From Hymenobacter fodinae (GTDB lineage Bacteria > Bacteroidota > Bacteroidia > Cytophagales > Hymenobacteraceae): DNA of 64,000 nt. Under the pieces are notes generated by a model. It was not told where the DNA came from. It did no database searches and saw only the letters and a list, made by a program, of their open reading frames with translations. The first letter of the stretch is position 1. Each line of letters starts with the position of its first letter. The translations under genes and the position numbers were made by a program. Location of the stretch: positions 434,001-498,000 of the forward strand of contig NZ_SRLA01000004.1 in NCBI RefSeq assembly GCF_004745825.1, written 5' to 3'. Positions 50,448 to 58,224 of the stretch are shown here, one piece after another.

Positions 50448-50789
50448 TTACTCGGTGTCGGTTGGGGAATCGGACTTGGTTTCGCGGCCTTCGCCAGGCT
50501 TGGGCTTCTTCTTGCCCTTTACCGTTTCGGTCGTAACTGGCTCAGCGTTGAGAGCATCCGCCGCAGCTTGCAGAGAAGCGGCTAGGGCTTCACCCGTTAC
50601 CACAGTGGCTCCGATAGCGTCGGCGGCTTGCTCCAAGGAAGACTTAGGAGATGACTGGTCAGACGACTCAATCACAAGACCTTGCTCAATGAGTTCGTGG
50701 GCGCGGTGAGCCGAAACGGATTTCGTTTCACCGGCCCGCCACATCCCCTCGTTACCATGAAAGGATGTGGCGGCGGTTACGCGTACCAT
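50448..50789 (-). CDS. Hypothetical head protein with disordered tail
   Basis: 113 residues. N-terminal half has GMWRAGETKSVSAHRAHELIEQGLVIE, resembling short beta-rich domains seen next to capsids. C-terminal half is disordered, charged (KGKKKPKPGEGRETKSDS). Start overlaps the capsid stop region by position (3 nt gap). Role unknown. Confidence 0.6.
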   Translation of the reverse strand: MVRVTAATSFHGNEGMWRAGETKSVSAHRAHELIEQGLVIESSDQSSPKSSLEQAADAIGATVVTGEALAASLQAAADALNAEPVTTETVKGKKKPKPGEGRETKSDSPTDTE

Positions 50790-50791
50790 CG

Positions 50792-52015
50792 TTAGGCGAC
50801 AGCGTTAGCAGCGGCAATAGCCGTGTCGAAGGTGCCTTTCACGAAGGAAGCGGGGCGGTACACCGCTTGCATCAGGCGCTCTTCCAACACGACCGTTACC
50901 AAGTTTTTGATAGCGTCGTCTTCGTTCTGGTCGAAGATGCGGATAGTCAGACCCTCGCGCTCGTACACCTGTGCACCACGGTCAAATGCACCCACGAGGA
51001 ATTCACCTTCGTTCATGGCATCTACTTCCACGATCTGCACGCGGCCAACATTGGGCAGGGTGCCCGTCAGGACGGTGGGGAGCAGGTAACGACCCTCGGC
51101 GTCCTTGGTCAGTTCCAGGGCAGCCACATCGTCGGGGTTCATTAGGATAGCCGTAGCGCGGAACTTAGCGCGGCGCACCTGAGCAACGGCCATGCGCAGA
51201 ATATCAATGCGCTGAGGAGCGTCTACTTTGATGCCACTGGCGTCGAACGCAGTGGCAATCGGGTAGATACCCTGCAGGTGAGTAGAGGTGTTGTCGCCGT
51301 ACAGCAACTCAGCATCTTCTACATCCTTGATGGCTTCAGCTGCTTGGGCCTGCATGTACGACACGAAGGCAGGAGCGTCGGCTACCAACTCCGTGGAGAG
51401 CTTGAAGTACACGGGGATTTTCTTCACCGTGCCGATTACCTCCTCGAAGGTGAACGACATCTGTGGCTTCTTCACGCCTTCTGCCGTTACAGCAGGGTCA
51501 CCTTCCTGGCCGATAGCACGGGGGTAGGTCAGCGTGTTGCTGGAAAGGTTGCCAGCGGCAATCAGGTCGCGTACGTGCTGGAAGGCGTTTTCACGGCCTA
51601 CCAGAGCACCCGTAGCGGTCGGGATGATACGGCCAGGCAGCGTAGCACCCGTGAGCATCGTCACAGCAGCTTTAGCCGACAGGTTGAACTCCACAGCCTT
51701 GCCACGCTCACGACCTTTTACCTTGTCGATCTGCTCGGTGTACTCTTCCAGAAAGGACTTGCCTTCGAGCTCCGAACCACCAGAGAGCTTGGCGCGCTTA
51801 GCAGCGGTAGCCATCTCGTCAATGCGGTCGTTGATTTCTTTGGCCTGCTTTTCAGCGTTTGCCTTGATCTCTTCAACTGCCTTCTGGGTGTCTTCTGCTG
51901 TAGCTTTAACATCGGTGGTGGCCGCCTCTACAGCTTGCTTTACAGCCAGATCAATAGAGGTTTTTACCTCAGCTTTCAGGCGGTCAGCCGCCTCTTTCAA
52001 TTCTTTTTCGTCCAT
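50792..52015 (-). CDS. HK97-type major capsid protein
   Basis: 407 residues. An N-terminal charged delta-domain coiled coil (residues about 1-100, e.g. KAVEEIKANAEKQAKEIND) would be removed by the protease. The HK97 fold covers 110-400, with TATGALVGRENAFQHVRDLI and LILMNPDDVAALELTKDAEGRYL-like features. Downstream of the protease gene as usual for this family. Confidence 0.92.
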   Translation of the reverse strand: MDEKELKEAADRLKAEVKTSIDLAVKQAVEAATTDVKATAEDTQKAVEEIKANAEKQAKEINDRIDEMATAAKRAKLSGGSELEGKSFLEEYTEQIDKVKGRERGKAVEFNLSAKAAVTMLTGATLPGRIIPTATGALVGRENAFQHVRDLIAAGNLSSNTLTYPRAIGQEGDPAVTAEGVKKPQMSFTFEEVIGTVKKIPVYFKLSTELVADAPAFVSYMQAQAAEAIKDVEDAELLYGDNTSTHLQGIYPIATAFDASGIKVDAPQRIDILRMAVAQVRRAKFRATAILMNPDDVAALELTKDAEGRYLLPTVLTGTLPNVGRVQIVEVDAMNEGEFLVGAFDRGAQVYEREGLTIRIFDQNEDDAIKNLVTVVLEERLMQAVYRPASFVKGTFDTAIAAANAVA

Positions 52016-52030
52016 GACGAGCGGGAGTGA

Positions 52031-52747
52031 TTAAATGAGTTGGAAAAAGGTTGAGAGTGCCTTCTCGCCGCTCGGCTCCGTAGGCTCCGAAGTGGCATCG
52101 GCCGGCTTCGGGGTGGCGCTAGGGAGTGAAATCAGTCCTTTGTAGGCGGTTTCTAAGGCATCTAGCTCATCAGCGAGTTGATGCCCCAGTGTATCGGAAA
52201 TATGCCCGTGTCGCAGGGCATGGGTTAGCTTGGTTTTGCGGTCGGTCACGCGGGCAAAGCCTGCTTCCCGACTCTTGATTCCGACTAGTGGAGTCTCCGC
52301 ATTGGCGCCCCAGGTCACAGAGGATACCTCCCACAGCTTTAGCTCGGTGAGGCGGCGCACGTAGTTGTCGGGGTCGGTGTTGTCGCCCTCCCACTTGATA
52401 GTCTGGAACCCTACCGAGTGCTCGAACAGGTCCAGCTCATACAGGGCTAGGGCATCGTTACCTTCCTGCGTATCCGCAATGATGGAAGTGCACAGCAGGC
52501 CTTTGGCGTCCTCCTTTAGTTCGGTGAACTTGCCAATGATGGCGCGGGTGTTGTGCTGCAGCAGGTGTTTAATACGGGGCTGGCGACTGCCCGGCCCGTT
52601 CTCCAAGATGGTCTTGGTGTAGGCACCCGGCATGATGATGTCGCCATCACTATCCTCGTTGCCAAAAGCAGAGCCGTAGAACTGCACGGTGCGACCGGTG
52701 GCGTCTATGTCCTTAATGCCGGCGTAGGGGCGGGAGAGCTGTTGCAT
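52031..52747 (-). CDS. HK97 prohead protease (U35-type)
   Basis: 238 residues. Begins with VQFYGSAFGNEDSDGDIIMPGAYTK, then LLQHNTRAIIGKF (His) and ALYELDLFEHSVGFQTI (Ser), and the C-terminal KLWEVSSVTWGAN. These are the HK97 protease motifs. Starts 7 nt from a late-promoter element and begins the capsid operon. Confidence 0.92.
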   Translation of the reverse strand: MQQLSRPYAGIKDIDATGRTVQFYGSAFGNEDSDGDIIMPGAYTKTILENGPGSRQPRIKHLLQHNTRAIIGKFTELKEDAKGLLCTSIIADTQEGNDALALYELDLFEHSVGFQTIKWEGDNTDPDNYVRRLTELKLWEVSSVTWGANAETPLVGIKSREAGFARVTDRKTKLTHALRHGHISDTLGHQLADELDALETAYKGLISLPSATPKPADATSEPTEPSGEKALSTFFQLI

Positions 52748-52754
52748 ATGCTAG

Positions 52755-52817
52755 CAAACCTACCCCGTGGGCACCCCTGGCGTGGTACGGGTGCGCCCCA
52801 ACTTGTCGAATACCTCG
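52755..52817 (-). promoter_or_regulatory. Phage late promoter, copy at protease/capsid operon
   Basis: Box 52817-52800 and GGGGTAGGTTTG (TAG at 52762), 37 nt apart; start ATG 7 nt after. The -7-like element here fully matches TAnnTTTG. Confidence 0.8.
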
Positions 52818-52839
52818 CTATAGGGGAATAGTAGGGCAT

Positions 52840-52872
52840 AAAAAAGCCCCAGCCTCGAAAGAGACTAGGGCT
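52840..52872 (-). terminator. Terminator upstream of the capsid promoter
   Basis: 12-bp stem with two mismatches around a GAAA tetraloop, followed on the - strand by TTTTTT (complement of 52840-52845). It stops transcription coming from the packaging module just before the late-promoter box. Confidence 0.85.
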
Positions 52873-52893
52873 GTTAAGGGGGCTGCAATAAGC

Positions 52894-53160
52894 CTATTGA
52901 GCAAACTTCTTGATTCTAGGCTTAGTGAGCTTAAGGGGTTGTACCTCCTTTTCTAAAACGTACACCACATGTATTGTTCCATTGCGGGAGCCTACATACC
53001 CTTCATCGTACACATCTGGTATAACTGACTGGCTTGTATGGACAATCTTGAAACCAGCAGCTATGGCTGCCTGAAGCGCTCCATTAATTTGAAGCTCATG
53101 GTTGCTGTTTTGCCCTGCGTGATAAGCCTGCAGTACGATCTTTTGCTCTACTTCTGCCAT
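52894..53160 (-). CDS. Hypothetical protein (88 residues)
   Basis: Mixed alpha/beta, starts MAEVEQKIVLQAYHAGQNSNHELQ. Ends with basic KLTKPRIKKFAQ. In the accessory series between MuF and protease; a terminator lies 22 nt downstream. No family recognised. Confidence 0.55.
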   Translation of the reverse strand: MAEVEQKIVLQAYHAGQNSNHELQINGALQAAIAAGFKIVHTSQSVIPDVYDEGYVGSRNGTIHVVYVLEKEVQPLKLTKPRIKKFAQ

Positions 53161-53235
53161 TGTATAATGATTGATTAATGAATCATCAAGCTATCAATAT
53201 TCCTACTATTCCACTATAAGCAACTTAATGAAGCA

Positions 53236-53466
53236 CTAACCTACAGCGTATTCTTCCACAGCGGTATACTCGTCCTGGTCTTCGCTAATGGGTGTTAACT
53301 CCACGTCTTCAGGTGGGGTTACCCCGTAGCTTTGCAGCACATCCCGCAGCATAGTAATGCGTGCACTGGGTACTTCGAACAGTTGCCGTGTCATCTTGAA
53401 GCTGACGAGGTGCAGATGTCCGGTAGTGTCGCGAATAGGAAGGTTGATCTTGAGGAGAGCAGGCAT
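53236..53466 (-). CDS. Hypothetical protein (76 residues)
   Basis: ATG 53466 is chosen; upstream in-frame codons lie inside the previous gene. KINLPIRDTTGHLHLVSFKMTRQL at the start suggests beta strands; the C-terminus is acidic. It follows the 68-residue gene with a 2-nt gap. Confidence 0.55.
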   Translation of the reverse strand: MPALLKINLPIRDTTGHLHLVSFKMTRQLFEVPSARITMLRDVLQSYGVTPPEDVELTPISEDQDEYTAVEEYAVG

Positions 53467-53468
53467 TG

Positions 53469-53675
53469 TTAGTTGGCGCTTAGGCCGGTTAAGGTAATGC
53501 GGAAAGACATGATGTGGGCGGTTTTCTGTAGCCATGCTGTCTGATCCAAGGCGAAGGACGTAAGCACGCAGCCATAGCGCTTCCGAATAGCAAAGATCAG
53601 CGTCTTGTCATTGGGTGGGCAGGAGCGCTGCACCTCCAACATGTCCATCTCGGCTAGTAGGTATAGGTGCTGCAT
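53469..53675 (-). CDS. Hypothetical protein (68 residues) ending in LSAN
   Basis: Contains EMDMLEVQRSCPPNDKTLIF and ends SFRITLTGLSAN, similar to the C-terminus of the next upstream 53-residue gene. Start ATG overlaps that gene's stop as TAATG. Confidence 0.5.
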   Translation of the reverse strand: MQHLYLLAEMDMLEVQRSCPPNDKTLIFAIRKRYGCVLTSFALDQTAWLQKTAHIMSFRITLTGLSAN

Positions 53676-53836
53676 TAGTTGGCGCTAAGTCGTATGAGGT
53701 TGAACCGGACTAAAATAGTGCCATCGGGTAAGTCATATACGGCTTCCGCCCCGACGAACTGCGCTACCCACGAACCAGGCGGCTGTCGTTCAAGAAAGGT
53801 AATGAGTGAGAGAGGGTAGCGGTATAGGTTAGGCAT
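53675..53836 (-). CDS. Small protein (53 residues) with a shared LSAN terminus
   Basis: Starts MPNLYRYPLSLITFLERQPP and ends VRFNLIRLSAN. Both ends overlap neighbouring genes as TAATG, which supports that it is translated. No family recognised; the C-terminus is related to that of the following gene. Confidence 0.5.
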   Translation of the reverse strand: MPNLYRYPLSLITFLERQPPGSWVAQFVGAEAVYDLPDGTILVRFNLIRLSAN

Positions 53837-54063
53837 TACACAGGATACTTTCTACTGTATGCCTCCCATCGTTTATCCCACGCCGCAACTTCTTCCGCTG
53901 ATGCCCCAGGCTTTGGGGGTGGCGGGGGAAACTCTGTGATGCGTTTTCTCATGTACTCCATGTGTGCGTTCTTATCCCTCAAGGATGCGGTGAGCATCAG
54001 CATAAGGGCCGCAAACAGGGAACCACTCGCTATAACAAACAGGATAAGTTCAGGCGTTGACAT
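53836..54063 (-). CDS. Small single-helix membrane protein (75 residues)
   Basis: ATG 54063 used. One transmembrane helix (LILFVIASGSLFAALMLMLTA) near the N-terminus and a Pro-rich, charged tail. In the head region between MuF and small genes; overlaps the next gene as TAATG. Confidence 0.55.
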   Translation of the reverse strand: MSTPELILFVIASGSLFAALMLMLTASLRDKNAHMEYMRKRITEFPPPPPKPGASAEEVAAWDKRWEAYSRKYPV

Positions 54064-54074
54064 AGGGCGTGTGG

Positions 54075-54815
54075 TTACTCTATTGGCACATAGGTCTGCG
54101 TGCACCGGCACCGCGCGCGCTCTCCCACTGGCAGCAACGGGTCACCCGGGTACCGCCCCTGTCCTGCCCCCACGGTAAAGAACCCATCCAAGGCAACCGT
54201 TTGCCCGTTGGCGGCGACGTGGGTAGGCCGGGCCCGACCATCCTTGGTATCCAGCCACTTCTTGCGCAGCTTAAGTCCCGTGGCTTGGGCGCCGATTAGG
54301 CTACCGAAATTCGAAGAGGCGTTGAGTTCTGTTCGCACAATGGCTGTGGCCCGCTCCCTTGACACCGTAGCCGCTTGCTCCCGTAGCCGTTTGGCGGCAT
54401 CCTGCACTGATAGTCCGAGGGTTTGTGCTTCTACTAGCACCTCTTGTACGAGTTCGCGGGTGCGCTGCGTCAGTCCGTTCAAGGCTACTCTGCCTTCTTC
54501 CCGGATGAAGCGCCGGGCCCGAGCTAGCCAGCCTTCCCGCGCGGTTACAGGGGGTGCGGCTTTCTGCCCTTCCGTTAGCTCGTCATACGTGCGGGTGGCT
54601 TCCGCTACGGCTACTGTTCGGTAGAGCTGTTCCAAGACGGTAGCTACGTCGGTTTCCTTCACGAAGGCCGCGGCAAGTACGGGGGTAGCCCCTTGCTCAT
54701 AGGCTGATACGGCAGGTTCGATGGAGCGAATGAGAGCCGCCCGCAGCTTGGGAGAGAACCTAGCTTCGTAGGCGGTGAGGCGTTGCTCGCGGGCTTCGAG
54801 GGTGTCGGTGGGCAT
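54075..54815 (-). CDS. Phage head morphogenesis protein (Mu gpF-like, minor capsid)
   Basis: 246 residues. C-terminal MuF domain visible: RTELNASSNFGSLIGAQ, KKWLDTKDGRARPTH, GQTVALDGFF, YPGDPLLPVGERARCRC. The N-terminal 120 residues are helical. Minor head protein acting with the portal; its stop follows the ABA-sandwich gene by 0 nt (shared base). Confidence 0.85.
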   Translation of the reverse strand: MPTDTLEAREQRLTAYEARFSPKLRAALIRSIEPAVSAYEQGATPVLAAAFVKETDVATVLEQLYRTVAVAEATRTYDELTEGQKAAPPVTAREGWLARARRFIREEGRVALNGLTQRTRELVQEVLVEAQTLGLSVQDAAKRLREQAATVSRERATAIVRTELNASSNFGSLIGAQATGLKLRKKWLDTKDGRARPTHVAANGQTVALDGFFTVGAGQGRYPGDPLLPVGERARCRCTQTYVPIE

Positions 54816-55174
54816 TAGATGAGGTTAAGATGCAAGAGCAACGCAGCACGGCAGATAGCTAGCGGGGCAGTATCACCACGACCCAACACGACAATTCCTT
54901 CCAACTCCCCTGTTTCTGGCTTTCGTTCAGGTCGGTATACCAACCATTCCCCCTCTTGAGACTTTTCGAGGGGGAAGTGCATGGGTTCGAACAAAGGCCA
55001 CACGGCGGCTATATCTACCGACAAAGCAGGTGGGTATGGCTGGGACATTACCCCAGAAGGCTCCACCCACCGACTGATGCTGCGACGGTATTCCCAGCCA
55101 AGTAATAGTGCTACCAACTTATCTAGCCCCCGCCCCGCTGGCATCTGCTCAATCTGTTCACGTGTCAGGTTCAT
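54815..55174 (-). CDS. Phage ABA sandwich domain protein
   Basis: 119 residues. N-terminal REQIEQMPAGRGLDKLVALLLGW and the central LSVDIAAVWPLFEPM with C-terminal TAPLAICRAALLLHLNLI match the phage ABA sandwich family. These small proteins are common in phage genomes and are of unknown function. Directly upstream of MuF. Confidence 0.7.
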   Translation of the reverse strand: MNLTREQIEQMPAGRGLDKLVALLLGWEYRRSISRWVEPSGVMSQPYPPALSVDIAAVWPLFEPMHFPLEKSQEGEWLVYRPERKPETGELEGIVVLGRGDTAPLAICRAALLLHLNLI

Positions 55175-55176
55175 AG

Positions 55177-55434
55177 TTAGTACCAGTGAGTTAGTTCAAC
55201 TATGCGGAGGAAGTCGCGCCTGTTATGCAGCACCCCTCGAAATACAGTGCAATACTCTTTGCGCACCTCTAGCCACTTCTTCATTTCCACCACCCCATTG
55301 AAGAGGATAGAAATATTAGTCTCCTCATTATCCGAGTGGTAGAGTTTAGCCGGCCCTTCTGCCAACATCACGCCCGTACCATCTTCGCTATAACCGAAGG
55401 CGCGTAAGCGTTCAATACTGGGGGTGTAAGCCAT
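55177..55434 (-). CDS. Hypothetical protein (85 residues)
   Basis: Starts MAYTPSIERLRAFGYSEDG, contains TNISILFNGVVEMKKWLEV, probably a small alpha/beta domain. Ends 2 nt before the ABA-sandwich gene. No family recognised. Confidence 0.55.
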   Translation of the reverse strand: MAYTPSIERLRAFGYSEDGTGVMLAEGPAKLYHSDNEETNISILFNGVVEMKKWLEVRKEYCTVFRGVLHNRRDFLRIVELTHWY

Positions 55435-55455
55435 AACAATTCATTTACCGGCCTC

Positions 55456-55797
55456 TTACCAAGGCAATTCCATGTATTCCCCCAAGGCGGTGATAGTATA
55501 TTCATCATCTTCTGGTTCAGTGGGTGCTTTTGCTTTAAGCTCCTCCCATATCTTCTTGGGTATATCCCATCTGTACTTTGTGGGGGTTTTAGCTGCCTCA
55601 GCGTCTGCGAGGTGGCTCCACTCCTGATAAGCCTGCTTATAGTGCTGCCATGCTATCTCCAGTGCTTCGTTCTTTGGTGTTATGTAGGCCTGCGCCTCTT
55701 CCTTCGAAGCGAAGACAGCTACTGGTTTTACTCGTAGGCTAGTACTCGTTTGAGCCCCACTTACTGCACATACAAGCCAGCTTTCCATAGTCGTCAT
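55456..55797 (-). CDS. Hypothetical protein (113 residues)
   Basis: Probably a small all-alpha domain with EEAQAYITPKNEALEIAWQHYKQAYQEW; a conserved aromatic-rich end (YTITALGEYMELPW). ATG 55797 or 55788. In the accessory block. Confidence 0.5.
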   Translation of the reverse strand: MTTMESWLVCAVSGAQTSTSLRVKPVAVFASKEEAQAYITPKNEALEIAWQHYKQAYQEWSHLADAEAAKTPTKYRWDIPKKIWEELKAKAPTEPEDDEYTITALGEYMELPW

Positions 55798-55902
55798 GTT
55801 TAGTCACCCTCCCCTACCTACTCACCGACACCTTGTTCCCAACCACTCCCCTAGGTCTCGTACAGAAGCGGGGTATGGCTGTTTCCTAGCGTGGGCTTTC
55901 GG

Positions 55903-56142
55903 TTAGGCGGGCACCCCCAACTCCCTCGTTAACACCTGCTCCAACGCCTGCTTACTGACCGCATCCGCTTGCAGCAGGTTGAAGCCACTTCCCCAGATGA
56001 ATAATCCAGTGGCTCTCCCATGGATAGCGTGTAAGACGGGATGTTGCTGGTCGGTGGGACGTTGGTAGTAGTTCTCGGACTTCTCGATGAAGCCCCAGGC
56101 GCTGAGGGTGGCGTGGTGGTAGTTGGGGTGTGGGATAGGCAT
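55903..56142 (-). CDS. Hypothetical protein (79 residues)
   Basis: MPIPHPNYHHATLSAWGFIE... ; ends with ALEQVLTRELGVPA. ATG 56142 used since the upstream in-frame start lies within the neighbouring lipoprotein gene. Contains several His residues. No family recognised. Confidence 0.5.
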   Translation of the reverse strand: MPIPHPNYHHATLSAWGFIEKSENYYQRPTDQQHPVLHAIHGRATGLFIWGSGFNLLQADAVSKQALEQVLTRELGVPA

Positions 56143-56144
56143 GG

Positions 56145-56474
56145 CTAGCGGTAGTAAGAAGATAGCCAAGCCGTGTGCGAAAGGCACCCGCGGCGCTGGC
56201 TATACGTTATCGGTTGACCTTCACGCACGAAATAGTACCCGTTTTGATTAGTGTCAATCCGCTTTGTTTGGCCAGCTTGCTCCACTATCAGTGTGTAATC
56301 AGCAGGGGTGTAGTGCGTAGTTGAATGCCCCTTGCTATCGGTGGCATAAGTGGTGTGCGCAGGGATGTACTCCCGGCCAACTACTATGGCAGTCACACGC
56401 TCGGTCTTACCGCCAGCGCAATCAGCAATGAACAGCACGGCAATAGCGCATACAGCAAATAGGGTAGCTTTCAT
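56145..56474 (-). CDS. Phage-encoded exported protein, probable lipoprotein
   Basis: 109 residues; signal MKATLFAVCAIAVLFIADCAGG with cysteine at 19. Beta-rich mature part with YTLIVEQAGQTKRIDT. Possibly modifies or protects the host envelope. Overlaps the next gene start by 4 nt. Confidence 0.6.
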   Translation of the reverse strand: MKATLFAVCAIAVLFIADCAGGKTERVTAIVVGREYIPAHTTYATDSKGHSTTHYTPADYTLIVEQAGQTKRIDTNQNGYYFVREGQPITYSQRRGCLSHTAWLSSYYR

Positions 56475-56749
56475 CCTACAGCCGGCAAATGGTACACATG
56501 AAACACATACGGCCCGACCTTCACCGTATCAATGAACTTGGCCGCCCCGCCGTTGTGGTCGAGTACATGGCCTGTGCCATACACGTAGAGCGTGTGCGTC
56601 TCCGTTTCCTGCTGCTGGTCGTCTACCTCAGCATAGACCACGATGCTGTTGTTCTGCTCAACCGCCGACAGTACGCGGCTACCACGGGGCAGTGGCAGAG
56701 GTTGTTCGCCGCTGGGCTTGAGGGGGTATTTGTGGATGGTGCGGGGCAT
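56471..56749 (-). CDS. Hypothetical protein (92 residues)
   Basis: Beta-rich: LPRGSRVLSAVEQNNSIVVYAEVDD, ending VGPYVFHVYHLPAVG. No signal. Role unknown; in series with lipoproteins. Confidence 0.5.
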   Translation of the reverse strand: MPRTIHKYPLKPSGEQPLPLPRGSRVLSAVEQNNSIVVYAEVDDQQQETETHTLYVYGTGHVLDHNGGAAKFIDTVKVGPYVFHVYHLPAVG

Positions 56750-56752
56750 GGA

Positions 56753-57061
56753 TTAGGATTTAGACCGCTTGAAGAACATGCTTACCACGACTAGTAGCAC
56801 TACGATACCACAGCTACCCCGATAAGACAATTCAGGGCCGTTGAAGCTGGCAACTACAGCGTTCCAGCCCCATTGTATAACCCAAGCCACAACAGCGTAG
56901 ATAATAACGGCTAATAGCACCGCCACTACTACTCCAATGGCTTTACCTGCCATCTCTGTACGGCGGCGCTTCTTGCGGTACGCCTGATAGGCCTCTTCAC
57001 CACCCAACGCCTTTATTTGGGCTGCTCGTTGGGCTTCTTCTAGTCGTTTGACAAAGCTCAT
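56753..57061 (-). CDS. Small membrane protein (102 residues)
   Basis: Charged N-terminal half (RLEEAQRAAQIKALGGEEAYQAYRKKRRR) and two transmembrane helices (AIGVVVAVLLAVIIYAVVAW and GIVVLLVVVSMFF). Inner-membrane location inferred. Confidence 0.55.
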   Translation of the reverse strand: MSFVKRLEEAQRAAQIKALGGEEAYQAYRKKRRRTEMAGKAIGVVVAVLLAVIIYAVVAWVIQWGWNAVVASFNGPELSYRGSCGIVVLLVVVSMFFKRSKS

Positions 57062-57068
57062 AGTGCAG

Positions 57069-57323
57069 CTAGTCTACCTGAGTGATGATTACGTCGCCAC
57101 TGACCTCTGTCAGCTTGCCCGTGGCAGCGTCCATGAAGTAGTACCCATCTGATTGGTTGGCGCTACCTACTTTGCCAGAGCTGGTGTAGGTGCGAACTAC
57201 CTGCCCACCAGATAGTACTTCCACTTTAAATGAACCACCATACCCACCAAAGTGGGCTTTTGTGGCATCCGTGCAACCGACTAACAGTAGGGCGGCACTG
57301 GCAAGAATGAGTAGGTGTTTCAT
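57069..57323 (-). CDS. Small lipoprotein (84 residues)
   Basis: MKHLLILASAALLLVGC (Cys17) is a textbook lipobox. The mature part is beta-rich (SFKVEVLSGGQVVRTYTSSG). With the gene at 56145 it makes two envelope proteins in the accessory block. Confidence 0.7.
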   Translation of the reverse strand: MKHLLILASAALLLVGCTDATKAHFGGYGGSFKVEVLSGGQVVRTYTSSGKVGSANQSDGYYFMDAATGKLTEVSGDVIITQVD

Positions 57324-57381
57324 ACGTCTCGCTTAGTTACTGCCGCACCACGGGGCGGCGGGGTTTTCGGGAGTGGCTAGG

Positions 57382-57942
57382 TTAACGCCAGAAGTCACGG
57401 CGTTTGCACTTTACCATGCGGCCATCAGGGTGATGCCAGACTACGCCTTCAAAGTTGATACCCTGCATGTAGGCTTTTAACCCATCGAAGTCTGTAGGAC
57501 AATCAAGAATCTTGTTCTCGCCGTGGCGAATCAAGTAATGCGCCTGCAATGACTCTGCATTGCTTTGCACTTTCGGCCCGCATAGCTCATAGGTACCATC
57601 AGCAAACCCACAATCTTCGGGGGTATCACCTGCAATGGCTTCTAAGTGCCAGCGATCAGCGGGGTTGCCTACCTGAACTGGCACCCATCCCGGCCAATGT
57701 CCGGTAACAGCATCCGGCTCTTGCGCTGGTATAAACCCTTCGGGCGGCGTCTTACCCCGTTTGGCATCATAGCGCTTATACAGCCGGCCTTCTCTCACTA
57801 AGCAGCTTGTGCCATCCCACTTACGGGTAGCCACGCCTTCGCTGCGTTGCACCCATTCCGAACCAGGCACAACTTCGTTGTAAGCGAGTCGGTCACCTGT
57901 GTAATCGCGCTGGAATAGAGACTTGATCTTCTGCATATCCAA
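57382..57942 (-). CDS. RNA ligase-like nucleotidyltransferase (DUF5565/Rnl1-like)
   Basis: 186 residues. The ligase/nucleotidyltransferase motifs appear in order: motif I KWDG (Lys41), motif III YELCG (118-122), motif IV FEGVV (164-168), motif V VKCK (177-180). The C-terminal end is only 6 residues later, so no extra C-terminal domain. Covalent AMP-lysine at Lys41 is predicted. Possibly repairs cleaved RNA, such as tRNAs attacked by host nucleases. Divergent from the 58024 gene across a palindromic operator. Confidence 0.75.
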   Translation of the reverse strand: MDMQKIKSLFQRDYTGDRLAYNEVVPGSEWVQRSEGVATRKWDGTSCLVREGRLYKRYDAKRGKTPPEGFIPAQEPDAVTGHWPGWVPVQVGNPADRWHLEAIAGDTPEDCGFADGTYELCGPKVQSNAESLQAHYLIRHGENKILDCPTDFDGLKAYMQGINFEGVVWHHPDGRMVKCKRRDFWR

Positions 57943-57949
57943 AGATAAC

Positions 57950-57979
57950 GCTATAGCATTGCTATAGCAACAGCATAGC
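57950..57979. promoter_or_regulatory. Tandem palindromes GCTATAGC (operator between RNA ligase and regulator genes)
   Basis: GCTATAGC at 57950-57957 and 57961-57968, each self-complementary, with a third GCATAGC at 57973-57979. They lie in the divergent spacer between starts at 57942 and 58024, with a TTACTTTG element (57995-58002) for the + gene. Confidence 0.6.
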
Positions 57980-58023
57980 GAAAGTATTTATTCCTTACTT
58001 TGCAGTACTATTCCCTGTACCCT

Positions 58024-58224
58024 ATGCCTGACACCGACAAGCCCGCCAAGATGGACACCCGCAACCAGCGGTCTTACACCTTTGTGTTTGACGAAGTGGG
58101 CGACAAAGAGAAGTGGCTAGCCTACGCGCAACGGGTACACCGTATGAAGCTTCCGCAGTTGCTCCAGAAGCTGCTAGAAGCGGACGCAGCGAAGAATGAA
58201 CCTAGCGGCCCGCCTGCGTCCTAA
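58024..58224 (+). CDS. Small + strand protein, possible ribbon-helix-helix regulator
   Basis: 66 residues. RSYTFVFDEVGDKEKWLAYAQRV and KLPQLLQKLLEADAAK could form a beta strand plus two helices, as in small Arc-like repressors; this is inference. It is the only + strand gene in this block and is preceded by tandem palindromes. 3-prime end overlaps the convergent cupin gene by 4 nt. Confidence 0.6.
   Translation: MPDTDKPAKMDTRNQRSYTFVFDEVGDKEKWLAYAQRVHRMKLPQLLQKLLEADAAKNEPSGPPAS

Noticed and set aside
51278..52030. A 250-codon + strand open frame opposite the capsid gene
   Set aside because: Shadow of the capsid; the - strand has clear HK97 features.
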